From: Paenibacillus sp. yr247
Lineage (GTDB): Bacteria > Bacillota > Bacilli > Paenibacillales > NBRC-103111
Direction: 5' to 3'
Length of the DNA: 64,000 nucleotides
NCBI RefSeq assembly: GCF_900103825.1
Contig: NZ_FNIF01000011.1
Span: 62,001 to 126,000 of the forward strand
The notes beneath the pieces were generated by a model that saw only the letters and a program-made list of their open reading frames with translations, was not told the origin of the DNA and searched no databases. Made by a program: the position numbers and the translations under genes. This document shows, one piece after another, positions 16,451 to 24,420 of the stretch; the first letter of the stretch is position 1, and the number at the start of each line of letters is the position of its first letter.

Positions 16451-17342
16451 TCACACGAGCTTTAACAGATTTTGCATAATCGGAAGGTGACATTCCTACC
16501 GCCTTCTTGAAATCCCTAGAGAAATAGTGAATGCTGGCATAACCTAACATGGCAGCAATCTCAGAAATGTTATACGGCTCTTCTCTTATTAGGGTTTTGG
16601 CTTGCTCAATCTTAAGTGATTTGAAGGCTTCCAAGACACCTGTCTGCATTTGAGATTGGAATAGCTCCTTCAATCGACTTTTGCCCAAATGAAAGGTTTG
16701 GCATAAGTGATCATGCGTAAAGGATTGAGAGAGATTTGCTTGCATATAGGCTATGATTTGCTGAACAATTCGTTGTTCGGCTTTTTCTTTATGAAGGGAT
16801 GACTGCTTAATAGGGTCCTGCGCCGATGATTGCTCCTGATTTCGAATAAGGGTGATGAGCAAGACCTCTAAATAGGATTTGATCACCTGTTCACTGGCGA
16901 ATGGCGCCTGCTGGTTTCTCACCAGGTTATGAACGGATGGCCGGTCAAAGGGAGGAAGGAATGCCTGAAACCCTTCTTGGATGATTAGGGATAGCATATT
17001 TCTTTCCCGATCTCCTAAAGGCACAATCTTATTCTCGAAATAAGTCATCGCAGGGGACTTGCATTCGAAGGATATGACGATGAGGTTTGGCGGTTTATGC
17101 TCATGCTTAACGCTAACGGTATGAAATTCCTCGGGTTTGTGAAAGATCATATTTCCTTGGCGCAGCATATGAATGTCATCATCAGCGCGAACCTCTACTT
17201 CCCCTTTGTCCACATATAGAATCTCCCAAAAGTCGTGCTGTTCCCCCTCAAATACATAGCCTTTCGCATATTCAAAATAATGAAAGGAGATGAGGTTTTG
17301 AATGGTAAGTGATTCTTGTAGTCGTATCCTTGGGAATTCCAT
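16443..17342 (-). CDS. AraC family transcriptional regulator
   Basis: A 299-residue regulator. The N-terminal cupin-like ligand domain contains the usual GEVEVRADDDIHMLRQGNMIFHKPEEFHTV pattern in pieces: a short DDIHML turn, a GNMIFHKP strand and an EFHTV end. The C-terminal domain holds two helix-turn-helix motifs, SFTHDHLCQTFHLGKSRLK and NISEIAAMLGYASIHYFSR, and ends with the AraC signature FKKAVGMSPSDYAK. It is divergent from the isomerase/oxidoreductase pair at 17497-19385, which it most likely controls in response to a sugar. The promoter of that pair has a TATAAT but a poor -35, which fits activator control. Confidence 0.93.
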   Translation of the reverse strand: MEFPRIRLQESLTIQNLISFHYFEYAKGYVFEGEQHDFWEILYVDKGEVEVRADDDIHMLRQGNMIFHKPEEFHTVSVKHEHKPPNLIVISFECKSPAMTYFENKIVPLGDRERNMLSLIIQEGFQAFLPPFDRPSVHNLVRNQQAPFASEQVIKSYLEVLLITLIRNQEQSSAQDPIKQSSLHKEKAEQRIVQQIIAYMQANLSQSFTHDHLCQTFHLGKSRLKELFQSQMQTGVLEAFKSLKIEQAKTLIREEPYNISEIAAMLGYASIHYFSRDFKKAVGMSPSDYAKSVKARVII

Positions 17343-17464
17343 GCTGTCCGCCCTCTCAATGGATCAATTTTGTTCAATGAACCCAGCCTCATTTTAACAT
17401 ACTCGTTTTTGTAAAGTGCAAATAAATCGGCTTTTTGGATAAATATTATCGATCGCGCCTCTTT

Positions 17465-17470
17465 TATAAT
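17465..17470 (+). promoter_or_regulatory. -10 element of the isomerase/oxidoreductase operon
   Basis: TATAAT lies 27 bases before the RBS-bearing start at 17497. The expected -35 position (17442-17447, AATATT) is poor, consistent with dependence on the divergent AraC activator. Confidence 0.5.
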
Positions 17471-17496
17471 TAATGCTAGAGACGGAGGAGATAACA

Positions 17497-18348
17497 ATGA
17501 AAAAAGGAATTAATATTTGGTCATTTCCAGGCTCGCTAAATGTGGAAAAAAGTATCGCCTTAGCTAAAGAAGCGGGATTTGACGGAATTGAGCTGGCTTT
17601 GAACGAAACAGGAGAGTTAAGCTTGGAGAGCAAAGAAGCGGAAATCAACAAGTATCGTCAGATAGCAGAAGAAACAGGCACTGCGATCACTAGCTTAGCC
17701 AGTGGTTTATACTGGACTTACTCCTTAACAAGCGGGCGTTCACAAACGCGCGAGAAGGCGAAGGATATCGTTAAGAAACAGTTGGAGCATGCCGCTATTC
17801 TGGGTGTTGATACGATTCTTGTCGTGCCCGGAGCCGTGGGGGTTGATTTCATACCAGACTCCGAAGTAGTTCCTTATGATCAGGCCTACGACCATGCATT
17901 GGAAGCGATCCAGCTGCTTTCGGATGAAGCGAAGGCACTGAAAGTGTCGATTGGGATTGAAAATGTATGGAACAAATTCTTACTCTCTCCTCTTGAAATG
18001 AGAGACTTTATTGACAAAATCAACTCTCCTTATGTAGGCGCTTACTTTGACGTTGGCAATGTCTTGTATGCCGGATACCCGGAGCATTGGATTTCGATTT
18101 TAAATAAACGGATCAAAAAAGTGCATTTCAAAGATTATCGCCGTAACGCGGGAGGCTTGCACGGTTTTGTGGATCTATTGGCCGGTGATGTCAATTATCC
18201 GGAGGTTATGAAAGCTCTCCAAGCTATTGGATATAACGACTATGTCATTGCTGAAATGATTCCGGGCTATGCGCATCATGGCGAGCAGATCATTTACAAT
18301 ACATCAGGAGCTATGGACGCAATTTTGGGGAGGGAGAAATCATGCTGA
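17497..18348 (+). CDS. Sugar phosphate isomerase/epimerase family protein
   Basis: This 283-residue TIM-barrel protein belongs to the xylose isomerase-like/AP endonuclease 2 superfamily. Metal-binding residues are visible as the Glu of GIENVWN, the Asp of YFDVGN with the following His of PEHW, and the late Glu of VIAEMIPG; a further His lies in KKVHFKDY. Such enzymes isomerise or epimerise sugars, keto-sugars or inositol derivatives. The start is the ATG at 17497, preceded by GGAGGAG. An in-frame ATG at 17473 is upstream of that RBS. It overlaps the following Gfo/Idh/MocA gene by 7 bases, so the two act in one pathway, probably uptake-independent sugar catabolism under the AraC regulator. Confidence 0.9.
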   Translation: MKKGINIWSFPGSLNVEKSIALAKEAGFDGIELALNETGELSLESKEAEINKYRQIAEETGTAITSLASGLYWTYSLTSGRSQTREKAKDIVKKQLEHAAILGVDTILVVPGAVGVDFIPDSEVVPYDQAYDHALEAIQLLSDEAKALKVSIGIENVWNKFLLSPLEMRDFIDKINSPYVGAYFDVGNVLYAGYPEHWISILNKRIKKVHFKDYRRNAGGLHGFVDLLAGDVNYPEVMKALQAIGYNDYVIAEMIPGYAHHGEQIIYNTSGAMDAILGREKSC

Positions 18349-19385
18349 GAATTGGATTAATTGGATTAGGCTTTATGGGGCGAACGCATCTGGAAAATTA
18401 TGTGCGTCTCGAGGCGGAGGGTGTGCCGATTCATGTTGTTGCCTTGTGCGATATCGACATCGAGAAGCTGAAGGGTAACGCGGCTGCTGGCAACATCAAT
18501 ACCGGATCGTCGGGGATTGATTTCGATCTTTACAATAAATATACGAGTGTGGCCGAAATGATTGAGAAGGAACAGCTGGATTGTGTGGATATAACACTTC
18601 CCACCTTTTTACACAGAGATATCTCGATTCAATGTTTGAATCATGGTCTTCATGTATTGTGTGAGAAGCCGATGGCGATGAATGCAGATGAATGTCAAGA
18701 TATGATTCAGGCAGCTGAAGCAAGTGGGAAACAATTGATGATTGGTCAATGCTTGCGATTTTGGCCAGCCTATGAATATCTGAAGCAGCTGGTTGATAAT
18801 CAAACGTTTGGTAACGTGCTGGGTGGTTATTTCTACCGTGGTGGCGGAACGCCGACCTGGGGGGCATGGTTAACTCAGAAAGACAAAAGCGGTGGAGCCC
18901 TGCTCGATATGCACGTTCATGACATTGACATGATTCATTGGTTGTTCGGCAAGCCTGAGTCGGTATCGAGTCTAGCACGGAATGTAGTTCCTGGCAGCGG
19001 ATATGATGTGGTGTCTACCAACTATTTGTACGAAGATGGCAAAGTTATTAATGCACAAGTCGACTGGACGCTTCAAGGCGACTATGGATTCGAAATGCAG
19101 TTCCGGGTTAATTTCGAAAAAGGGAATGTCGTTTTCCATGGTGATTCTTTACAGGTGAATGTGAACGAAGGACCTGGATTTCGTCCGGAGTTATCCGCAG
19201 AAATGGGCTATTACCATGAAATCAAATATTTTGTTGAAACTTTAATTCACGGGAAAAGCATTTCAACAGCAACTTCTTTCAGTACCATGGGCAGTATTGA
19301 AATTGCAGAGGCTGAAATGGAATCAGCGGATAACCGTGGAGCGTGGGTGAAGGTTAAAAAGGGTAATTTGTCTATTCTCAAATAG
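18342..19385 (+). CDS. Gfo/Idh/MocA family oxidoreductase
   Basis: A 347-residue NAD(P)-dependent sugar or inositol dehydrogenase. The N-terminal Rossmann fold begins IGLIGLGFMGRTH (GxGxxG-type) with the acidic end of strand 2 in VALCDIDIEK, which favours NAD. The family signature CEKPMAMN includes the catalytic Lys. The substrate domain contains GGALLDMHVHDIDMIHWLFG, where the paired Asp and His residues form the active site. The length is typical. It is translationally coupled to the isomerase gene and followed by a very strong terminator. The exact sugar is not known. Confidence 0.92.
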   Translation: MLRIGLIGLGFMGRTHLENYVRLEAEGVPIHVVALCDIDIEKLKGNAAAGNINTGSSGIDFDLYNKYTSVAEMIEKEQLDCVDITLPTFLHRDISIQCLNHGLHVLCEKPMAMNADECQDMIQAAEASGKQLMIGQCLRFWPAYEYLKQLVDNQTFGNVLGGYFYRGGGTPTWGAWLTQKDKSGGALLDMHVHDIDMIHWLFGKPESVSSLARNVVPGSGYDVVSTNYLYEDGKVINAQVDWTLQGDYGFEMQFRVNFEKGNVVFHGDSLQVNVNEGPGFRPELSAEMGYYHEIKYFVETLIHGKSISTATSFSTMGSIEIAEAEMESADNRGAWVKVKKGNLSILK

Positions 19386-19396
19386 CTGGGTACGAA

Positions 19397-19437
19397 TGAA
19401 AAACCTTGGAAATCAAAATTGATTTCCAAGGTTTTTT
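19397..19437. terminator. Strong bidirectional terminator
   Basis: A 16-17 bp near-perfect stem (AAAAACCTTGGAAATCA paired with TGATTTCCAAGGTTTTT) with A and T runs on either side. It ends the isomerase/oxidoreductase operon and the small reverse gene at 19447-19569. Confidence 0.9.
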
Positions 19438-19446
19438 GTAAGATTT

Positions 19447-19569
19447 TTAACTGCCAGGATGTTTATTTGCATCATCAATACCATTATTGCTGCTGCTATT
19501 ATTTTTATTGTTTTCACTTGCTTTTTGACTTTTTTGTTTATTGGATTGATTTTTTTGTTGGTTCGACAT
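19447..19569 (-). CDS. 40-aa hydrophilic protein, candidate minor small spore protein
   Basis: The reverse frame encodes 40 residues, MSNQQKNQSNKQKSQ at the start and DDANKHPGS at the end. It is rich in Asn, Gln, Lys and Ser with no hydrophobic segment, in the style of minor small acid-soluble spore proteins, although I cannot match it to a named one. An AAGGA ribosome site lies 8 bases before the ATG. The upstream region has TGAATA (19630-19635, reverse), a 17-base spacer and CACAATA (19606-19612, reverse). The first is a perfect forespore sigma G/F -35; the second matches 5 of 7 positions of the CATACTA -10. The strong terminator at 19397-19437 lies directly downstream. Confidence 0.55.
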   Translation of the reverse strand: MSNQQKNQSNKQKSQKASENNKNNSSSNNGIDDANKHPGS

Positions 19570-19605
19570 TAGTCCACATCCTTAGATTATATTTAAAACC
19601 TTCAT

Positions 19606-19635
19606 TATTGTGAGCAGTCTCAAGATTATTATTCA
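19606..19635 (-). promoter_or_regulatory. Candidate forespore (sigma G/F) promoter
   Basis: On the reverse strand there are TGAATA (19630-19635), 17 bases, then CACAATA (19606-19612), about 37 bases before the 40-codon gene. The match to sigma G is good at -35 and partial at -10. Confidence 0.45.
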
Positions 19636-19765
19636 ATTTTAGTTTCGTTGTAGTGATTAATTCCCTTAGGGCAGCTGGAGACGCAAGATTTCCCGTGTTA
19701 ATGGCATGGCAAAGCAAAGCGTTCGTGAAACCAATTGTCACAGCCGTGGCCAAGTAAGAATGACC

Positions 19766-19808
19766 AAAAAGCACAGGAACCTCAAGGGTCAAGGTTCCTG
19801 GGCTTTTT
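19766..19808. terminator. Orphan terminator-like hairpin
   Basis: AAAAAGC-A-CAGGAACCT pairs with AGGTTCCTG-G-GCTTTTT. It is symmetrical enough to end transcripts from either side. No gene ends directly before it on the + strand; it may stop read-through from the MerR gene on the - strand. Confidence 0.7.
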
Positions 19809-19936
19809 AGGTCTGAGTGGTGACATGCACGCGGCTGCTGGTTGGCTGGTGCAATATTAGAATATTCAGGTCTCTTGTAAAAGAATTGGATGTTTTTAGG
19901 TGATAGTAGAAAAAATGCTAGTGTCTATTAAATGCT

Positions 19937-20701
19937 TTATTTTTTAGAGCCTGTATAAATATGAATAGCATCTCGCAGAAACTCTGCCGTGCCCGGCTGA
20001 TTTTCATCATAGTGGGCCTTAAACCGTTCGTCATCCACATACATTTGGGCGAGGCCGGCATGCGCTTCTTTGCTGTATTCGCTCCAGTAATAGGATAACC
20101 ACTGCTTATGCAAATCTGCGGCTTTTTGTGCTATATCGCTAGCGGGGTCGCCGTTTTTGAAAGCTTCCGCTAATGTAGCGGTCACTTCATTCGCCAATCT
20201 TGTTACCTCTTCATGCTCTTCTTGGGTCATATTCTTTAATTTTTGATTTGACTTATTAACGGTATCATCACCATACTTCTCACGAATTTCATTCCCGTAA
20301 TTGTTCTCGTTATCATCAATCAGCTGTTGCTTGAAGCCTTCAAATTTCTCCTTATCGGTCATGGTTATTCTCCCTTCAGTTAAGGCAATTGTTTTTTCAA
20401 CATTTGCAATCAGCAAATCTAATTGTTTTCTTTTGTCGAGGAGCTGTTCACGATGTTCTTTGAGGGCATTGGCTCCATTGAAAGAGGGGGCTGTTACAAT
20501 TTCTTTAATACTGTCTAGACTGACCCCTAGTTCTCTGTAGAACAGAACTTGCTGCAGTTTGTCTACTTCCGCCTGACCATAGATTCGATATCCTGACGAA
20601 TTGATTCTTGCCGGCTTAAGAAGTTCAATCTCATCATAATACCGAAGCGTTCTGGTGCTAACCCCAGCCAACCGAGCCAGATGCTGTACGGTGTATTCCA
20701 T
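19937..20701 (-). CDS. MerR family regulator with TipAS domain
   Basis: A 254-residue regulator. The N-terminal MerR winged helix reads YTVQHLARLAGVSTRTLRYY, then DEIELLKPARI and a GYRIYG turn, followed by the dimerisation helix. The C-terminal half (from about residue 130) is a TipAS-like ligand domain with the conserved ending YSKEAHAGLAQMYVDDERFKAHYDE, in pieces. TipAL-type proteins bind thiopeptide antibiotics and other hydrophobic compounds. The start is the ATG at 20701 with a GGAGGTGA RBS; an upstream in-frame ATG at 20722 is less likely. Its own promoter carries a perfect MerR-type operator with a 19-bp spacer. The divergent LysE exporter gene may be a target. Confidence 0.92.
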   Translation of the reverse strand: MEYTVQHLARLAGVSTRTLRYYDEIELLKPARINSSGYRIYGQAEVDKLQQVLFYRELGVSLDSIKEIVTAPSFNGANALKEHREQLLDKRKQLDLLIANVEKTIALTEGRITMTDKEKFEGFKQQLIDDNENNYGNEIREKYGDDTVNKSNQKLKNMTQEEHEEVTRLANEVTATLAEAFKNGDPASDIAQKAADLHKQWLSYYWSEYSKEAHAGLAQMYVDDERFKAHYDENQPGTAEFLRDAIHIYTGSKK

Positions 20702-20723
20702 CTGTTCACCTCCTGACAACATA

Positions 20724-20754
20724 ACAGTACAGCTTTACGTAGCGTAAATGTCAA
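20724..20754 (-). promoter_or_regulatory. MerR-type operator/promoter
   Basis: On the reverse strand there are TTGACA (20749-20754), a 19-base spacer and TACTGT (20724-20729). The spacer contains the perfect dyad TTTACG-TAG-CGTAAA (20734-20748, + strand). A 19-bp spacer with a centred dyad is the hallmark of promoters that MerR proteins bend and activate, so the gene probably regulates itself. The divergent LysE gene starts within about 75 bases. Confidence 0.8.
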
Positions 20755-20825
20755 ACACTTTTTTGTTATACAAGCCTTATTCTAAGAATAGGATAATTGA
20801 GGGATGTACGTATAACCAAGAATGG

Positions 20826-21461
20826 GTGATTGAAATAAATACGTTGCTAAGTTTTTTACTTTTGGGATTATCTCTGTCAGCTCCTATTGGCCCTATTAAT
20901 GCAGCAATGTTGGACAGAGGTATTAAGCGAGGCTTCCTGCATGCTTGGCTAGTAGGAATGGGAGGCATGCTTGCTGATGTTATATTGATTATCCTCATTT
21001 ATTTCGGACTTGTTCATTTTCTAACAACGCCTTTTATGAAGACTTTTCTTTGGCTATTCGGCTGTTTTATTTTACTATACTCAGGAACCGAAAGTTTGAT
21101 TGGCGATGGGAAAATTAAAGGAGAAGGTTATAGGACAGCAGAGACGCTAGCGAAATCGTTTTTCTCCGGTTTTATCATGGCCGTTACCAGTCCCTTATCC
21201 ATACTCTTTTGGCTAGGTATCTATGGGTCGGTTTTAGCGGAAACGATTGCTATATTTGATAGAAATCACGTATTGTTGTATACGGGGATGATGTTCGTAG
21301 GGATTTTGATGTGGGATATTGCAATGGCGTCCTTAGCCAGTACGTTTAGGAGATTTCTAACACCTCGTTCGCTCTCAGCCATTTCCATCGTCTCAGGGCT
21401 ATCCCTAATCGGGTTTGGCATGCATTTTGGGATAAAAGCGTTCCATGCCCTGTTAGGCTAG
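20826..21461 (+). CDS. LysE/RhtB family exporter
   Basis: About 211 residues with six predicted membrane helices. The N-terminal family signature is LGLSLSAPIGPINAAMLDRGI, with the related GFIMAVTSPLSILFWLGI repeat in the middle. These proteins export amino acids or related small compounds. The start is uncertain. I use the GTG at 20826, which places the signature at the usual distance from the N-terminus. The frame is open back to an ATG at 20748, which would lie inside the divergent MerR promoter. The position next to a TipAS-type MerR gene suggests export of a toxic compound. The stop overlaps the convergent permease gene by 4 bases. Confidence 0.85.
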   Translation: MIEINTLLSFLLLGLSLSAPIGPINAAMLDRGIKRGFLHAWLVGMGGMLADVILIILIYFGLVHFLTTPFMKTFLWLFGCFILLYSGTESLIGDGKIKGEGYRTAETLAKSFFSGFIMAVTSPLSILFWLGIYGSVLAETIAIFDRNHVLLYTGMMFVGILMWDIAMASLASTFRRFLTPRSLSAISIVSGLSLIGFGMHFGIKAFHALLG

Positions 21462-22810
21462 GCTTTAGGCCGCACCTCACGATTATCCTGTTTAGGCTTG
21501 AATTTCATCCCTAATGTAACCAAGCCTATGATTATGATAAATAAGAGGCTTATCCAAAATCCCGCTCGACTCGTTGGATGAAAGACAGTACCTGCGATTG
21601 CAGTTAGGATCAGGACCATGCCAGTATATCGTTTGATCTTTCCCCACACGGATAAGTGTAATAACCGGCCTGAGGTTAGAAGGATAAAGAGCCAATTCAA
21701 TAGCAGCATAATTCCAGCCGCCGTTGTTACATATTCAAATAGCTCCTCCGGTAATGCAAGAGCCATGAGCACCGTTGCACTTACTCCACCAGCGGTAAAC
21801 CCAATAGCGGGTAAAGGCATCTGTCTGTATCCTTTAGTTTGTTTGGCAAATATCAGGGGGGCATCATGGTCTTTCGCTAATGTGACTAAGATCGTTGTTA
21901 CCGCAAACAAAGATGCAACCATCGTAGAAAAGCCCGCAATAATTAAAATAGCATTGAACGCATGCGGGACAATAGAGAGATTGTAAGTACTCAAAGCAAC
22001 CTGAAACGGGCTTTCTTTTCCCTGCAAGGCATCCAAGGGGATTAAAGTTAAAGCAAGAATAAGCGATGCGACATAAATGGTAGTTATAAGAAGAATCATG
22101 ATGTTCCCTGCTTTAGGAGCCTCCTCGGGCCGCTTCAATCTCGTTGCCATTAGACCCATGACTTCGATACCGCCAAAGGCATAAAAAGCATAAATGAGTG
22201 AGGACCAAGAACCAATTATCCCGGCTGGCAAAAGGGTTTCTTTTGTAATAGGGAACTTCGGCTGATGTTCGCCACCCCTGATAAATCCAAATACCGCGGC
22301 CCCTGCGATGATGAGAAATATAACGATGGCGGATACTTTGATAATAGCAAAAACATGCTCCGAACGTTCAAAAGCATGAGTCCCGAGCAAGATAACACCT
22401 AACCCTAACAAGGCATACGCCGTTGCAAAAATCCACATGGGTATCGTTGGAAACCAGAATCGGGTAAACAGGGATAGAGCAGTTAATTGACTCCCCATAA
22501 TCAAAAGCTCTGAGCTCCAATAGACCCATCCACTGGTGAAGCCTGCCCAGCGTCCAAACGCATTCTTGGCATATGTCCGAAAAGATCCTTGTTGGGGATC
22601 CTCTCCCGTCATTCGGAACAAAACATCAAAAACAATATAGGTGCCAATGGCAGCTAGAATATACATGAAAATGACAGATACGCCGCCCATTTTGATGCCA
22701 ATCCCTGAACCTAAGAAATAACCGGTACCAATCATAGAGGCAGCCCCAAGCAAGGCCAGCTGCCACCACTTCATAGGAGCTAATTTACCATTCTTCACAT
22801 TATTGGACAT
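21458..22810 (-). CDS. APC superfamily amino acid permease
   Basis: A 450-residue transporter with about 12 membrane helices. The N-terminal substrate region WWQLALLGAASMIGTGYFLG is the TM1 motif of amino acid/polyamine/organocation permeases. WSSLIYAFYAFGGIEVMGLMA holds the unwound part of TM6. It is longer than the small YfnA-like permeases and close to the AAT (amino acid transporter) branch. A good RBS, AGGAGGC, lies 5 bases before the ATG. The gene starts about 75 bases from the end of the Rieske gene, in the same direction, so the two may be co-transcribed. The substrate is not evident. Confidence 0.9.
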   Translation of the reverse strand: MSNNVKNGKLAPMKWWQLALLGAASMIGTGYFLGSGIGIKMGGVSVIFMYILAAIGTYIVFDVLFRMTGEDPQQGSFRTYAKNAFGRWAGFTSGWVYWSSELLIMGSQLTALSLFTRFWFPTIPMWIFATAYALLGLGVILLGTHAFERSEHVFAIIKVSAIVIFLIIAGAAVFGFIRGGEHQPKFPITKETLLPAGIIGSWSSLIYAFYAFGGIEVMGLMATRLKRPEEAPKAGNIMILLITTIYVASLILALTLIPLDALQGKESPFQVALSTYNLSIVPHAFNAILIIAGFSTMVASLFAVTTILVTLAKDHDAPLIFAKQTKGYRQMPLPAIGFTAGGVSATVLMALALPEELFEYVTTAAGIMLLLNWLFILLTSGRLLHLSVWGKIKRYTGMVLILTAIAGTVFHPTSRAGFWISLLFIIIIGLVTLGMKFKPKQDNREVRPKA

Positions 22811-22885
22811 ATTGCCTCCTAAAACTGTTCAAAAGGTAAGAACAGCTGTTATTATAGCTTGTCCATTGGTAAAATATACTTTGGG

Positions 22886-23179
22886 TCATGCCATCCGGGC
22901 GAACAGCATGCCGTCTTTTAGAATGACCTCATATGAGGCGAGTCTAGCGCTGGGCACATTATGACAACGTCCGGTATGCCCTTCAAATGTCCAACCATGC
23001 ATCGGACACTCAAGCTCTCCGTTTTCAAGTTCCACTGTGTAGCCAGCATGGGGGCAAACACTAGACAGTAAGTTATAAGTGCCTTCCTCCTCCGTCAGAA
23101 AGTATCGTTTGCCCTTTACCTGGACCTCTGCAGGAAACGTTGTAAATTGATCCTTCGGTCCAATGATTTTTTCCTTCAT
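22886..23179 (-). CDS. Rieske [2Fe-2S] protein
   Basis: A 97-residue soluble Rieske ferredoxin-like protein. The two cluster motifs are CPHAGY (C-x-H) and CPMHGWTF (C-x2-H), with the right distance between them; there is no membrane segment or disulfide Cys pair. The shape fits the small ferredoxin component of ring-hydroxylating dioxygenases or a NirD-like protein. The start is the ATG at 23179 with AAGGAGAT upstream; an in-frame ATG six codons earlier precedes that RBS. No oxygenase gene is next to it, so the electron partner is unknown. Confidence 0.92.
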   Translation of the reverse strand: MKEKIIGPKDQFTTFPAEVQVKGKRYFLTEEEGTYNLLSSVCPHAGYTVELENGELECPMHGWTFEGHTGRCHNVPSARLASYEVILKDGMLFARMA

Positions 23180-23280
23180 GAATAATCTCCTTTTCAAATT
23201 GAGTTAGCTAGATTATAATCTACAGCTGTGTTTATACCAAGTGAGAGAAGTAAGTCAACCATACAAAGGAGTAACATAAA

Positions 23281-24387
23281 ATGAACAAAAACAATCCTTT
23301 ATTAGAAGCATTTAATCAAACCAACTATCCAATAGGTGGCAATGGCAAAAGAAACATTCAAGTATTAAAAGAGGCATTAAACAGTTTTGATGGAAATCTG
23401 GACAGCGATAATTATGGGACTGGCAAGCTGATAGAAGATTTTCAAGAGGAAATGGCAGCGTTTTTAGGCAAAGAATCAGCTGTATTTTTTCCTAGTGGAA
23501 CTATGGCGCAGCAAATCGCCTTACGAATCTGGTGTGATCAGAAGGGCATAAAGAAAGTGGCCTATCATCCCTTGAGTCATTTGGAGATCCATGAACAAGA
23601 TGGGTTGAAAGAATTGCACCATATCGAATCTGTTTTGCTGACGGATAAGGACAGGTTGATTCGACTGGAAGATGTCGTCAATTTGCAGGAGGATATTGCT
23701 TGTTTATTGCTTGAATTGCCACAACGTGAAATTGGTGGGCAGTTACCGGACTACGAGGAACTTGTTGCCATTTCTGCCTATTGTCGCGAAAAAGGGATCA
23801 AATTACATCTTGATGGTGCACGACTTTATGAGATTCTACCTTATTATCAAAAGTCAGCTGTTGAAATTTGCGAGCTTTTTGATAGTGTATATATTTCTTT
23901 CTATAAAGGAATCGGAGGGATTGCAGGGGCCATTCTTGCAGGTGATGAAGCTTTTACAATAGAATCCAAAGTATGGAAAAGACGTTACGGAGGCGATTTA
24001 ATCAGCCTTTATCCGTATATCCTCAGTGCCGGCTACTATTTCAAACAACGATCGCATAAAATGGCGCAGTATTATGAGGAAGCCAAAGAGCTTGCAGGTT
24101 TCTACAATCAGTGCTATGGGGTTGAAACAAAACCAATAGAACCTGTGACTAATATGTTTCATGTACATGTAAATGTGCCAAAAGAGAAGCTCGAACCTAT
24201 ATTAATATCTTTGTATAACGAAACAGGAATTGGCTTAACCCATTATTTAAGAGAGAGCAGCGAGACAACCTGTTATTATGAGGTTACGATCGGTGATCGC
24301 TTTGCAAATATACCTAAAAAGGAGCTCAGGAAAGCATTTGAATGGCTCGATGGAAAGTTGAGAATCAGCAGTTTAGATTATTTGTGA
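23281..24387 (+). CDS. Threonine aldolase family, PLP-dependent enzyme
   Basis: A 368-residue fold-type I pyridoxal phosphate enzyme of the beta-eliminating lyase/threonine aldolase family. Features are the DSDNYGTG entry, the PSGTMAQQIAL cofactor phosphate cup, LHLDGARL (the Asp that contacts the pyridine nitrogen, followed by the Arg that binds the carboxylate), and SFYKGIGGIAGAIL with the Schiff-base Lys. Such enzymes cleave L-threonine or L-allo-threonine into glycine and acetaldehyde, or act on other beta-hydroxy amino acids. An AAAGGAG RBS precedes the ATG. The nearest relatives, from memory, are low-specificity aldolases; the actual substrate could differ. Confidence 0.88.
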   Translation: MNKNNPLLEAFNQTNYPIGGNGKRNIQVLKEALNSFDGNLDSDNYGTGKLIEDFQEEMAAFLGKESAVFFPSGTMAQQIALRIWCDQKGIKKVAYHPLSHLEIHEQDGLKELHHIESVLLTDKDRLIRLEDVVNLQEDIACLLLELPQREIGGQLPDYEELVAISAYCREKGIKLHLDGARLYEILPYYQKSAVEICELFDSVYISFYKGIGGIAGAILAGDEAFTIESKVWKRRYGGDLISLYPYILSAGYYFKQRSHKMAQYYEEAKELAGFYNQCYGVETKPIEPVTNMFHVHVNVPKEKLEPILISLYNETGIGLTHYLRESSETTCYYEVTIGDRFANIPKKELRKAFEWLDGKLRISSLDYL

Positions 24388-24420
24388 AAAAGCCACACTG
24401 GGTGCTAGGGGGGATCTGTA

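Larger units (their letters stand above)
19570..19936. other. Intergenic stretch without a clear gene
   Basis: About 370 bases between the 40-codon gene and the MerR gene. It holds the forespore-type promoter (19606-19635) and a strong hairpin (19766-19808). A reverse frame of 84 codons and a forward frame of 34 codons exist but lack ribosome sites, and I do not support them. Confidence 0.5.

Noticed and set aside
19655..19759. 34-codon forward frame containing MAWQSKAFVKP
   Set aside because: It is followed by a terminator hairpin but has no ribosome site and no recognised similarity.
19538..19792. 84-codon reverse frame before the 40-codon gene
   Set aside because: Its start lies inside a strong hairpin, it has no ribosome site, and it contains the forespore-type promoter of the next gene.
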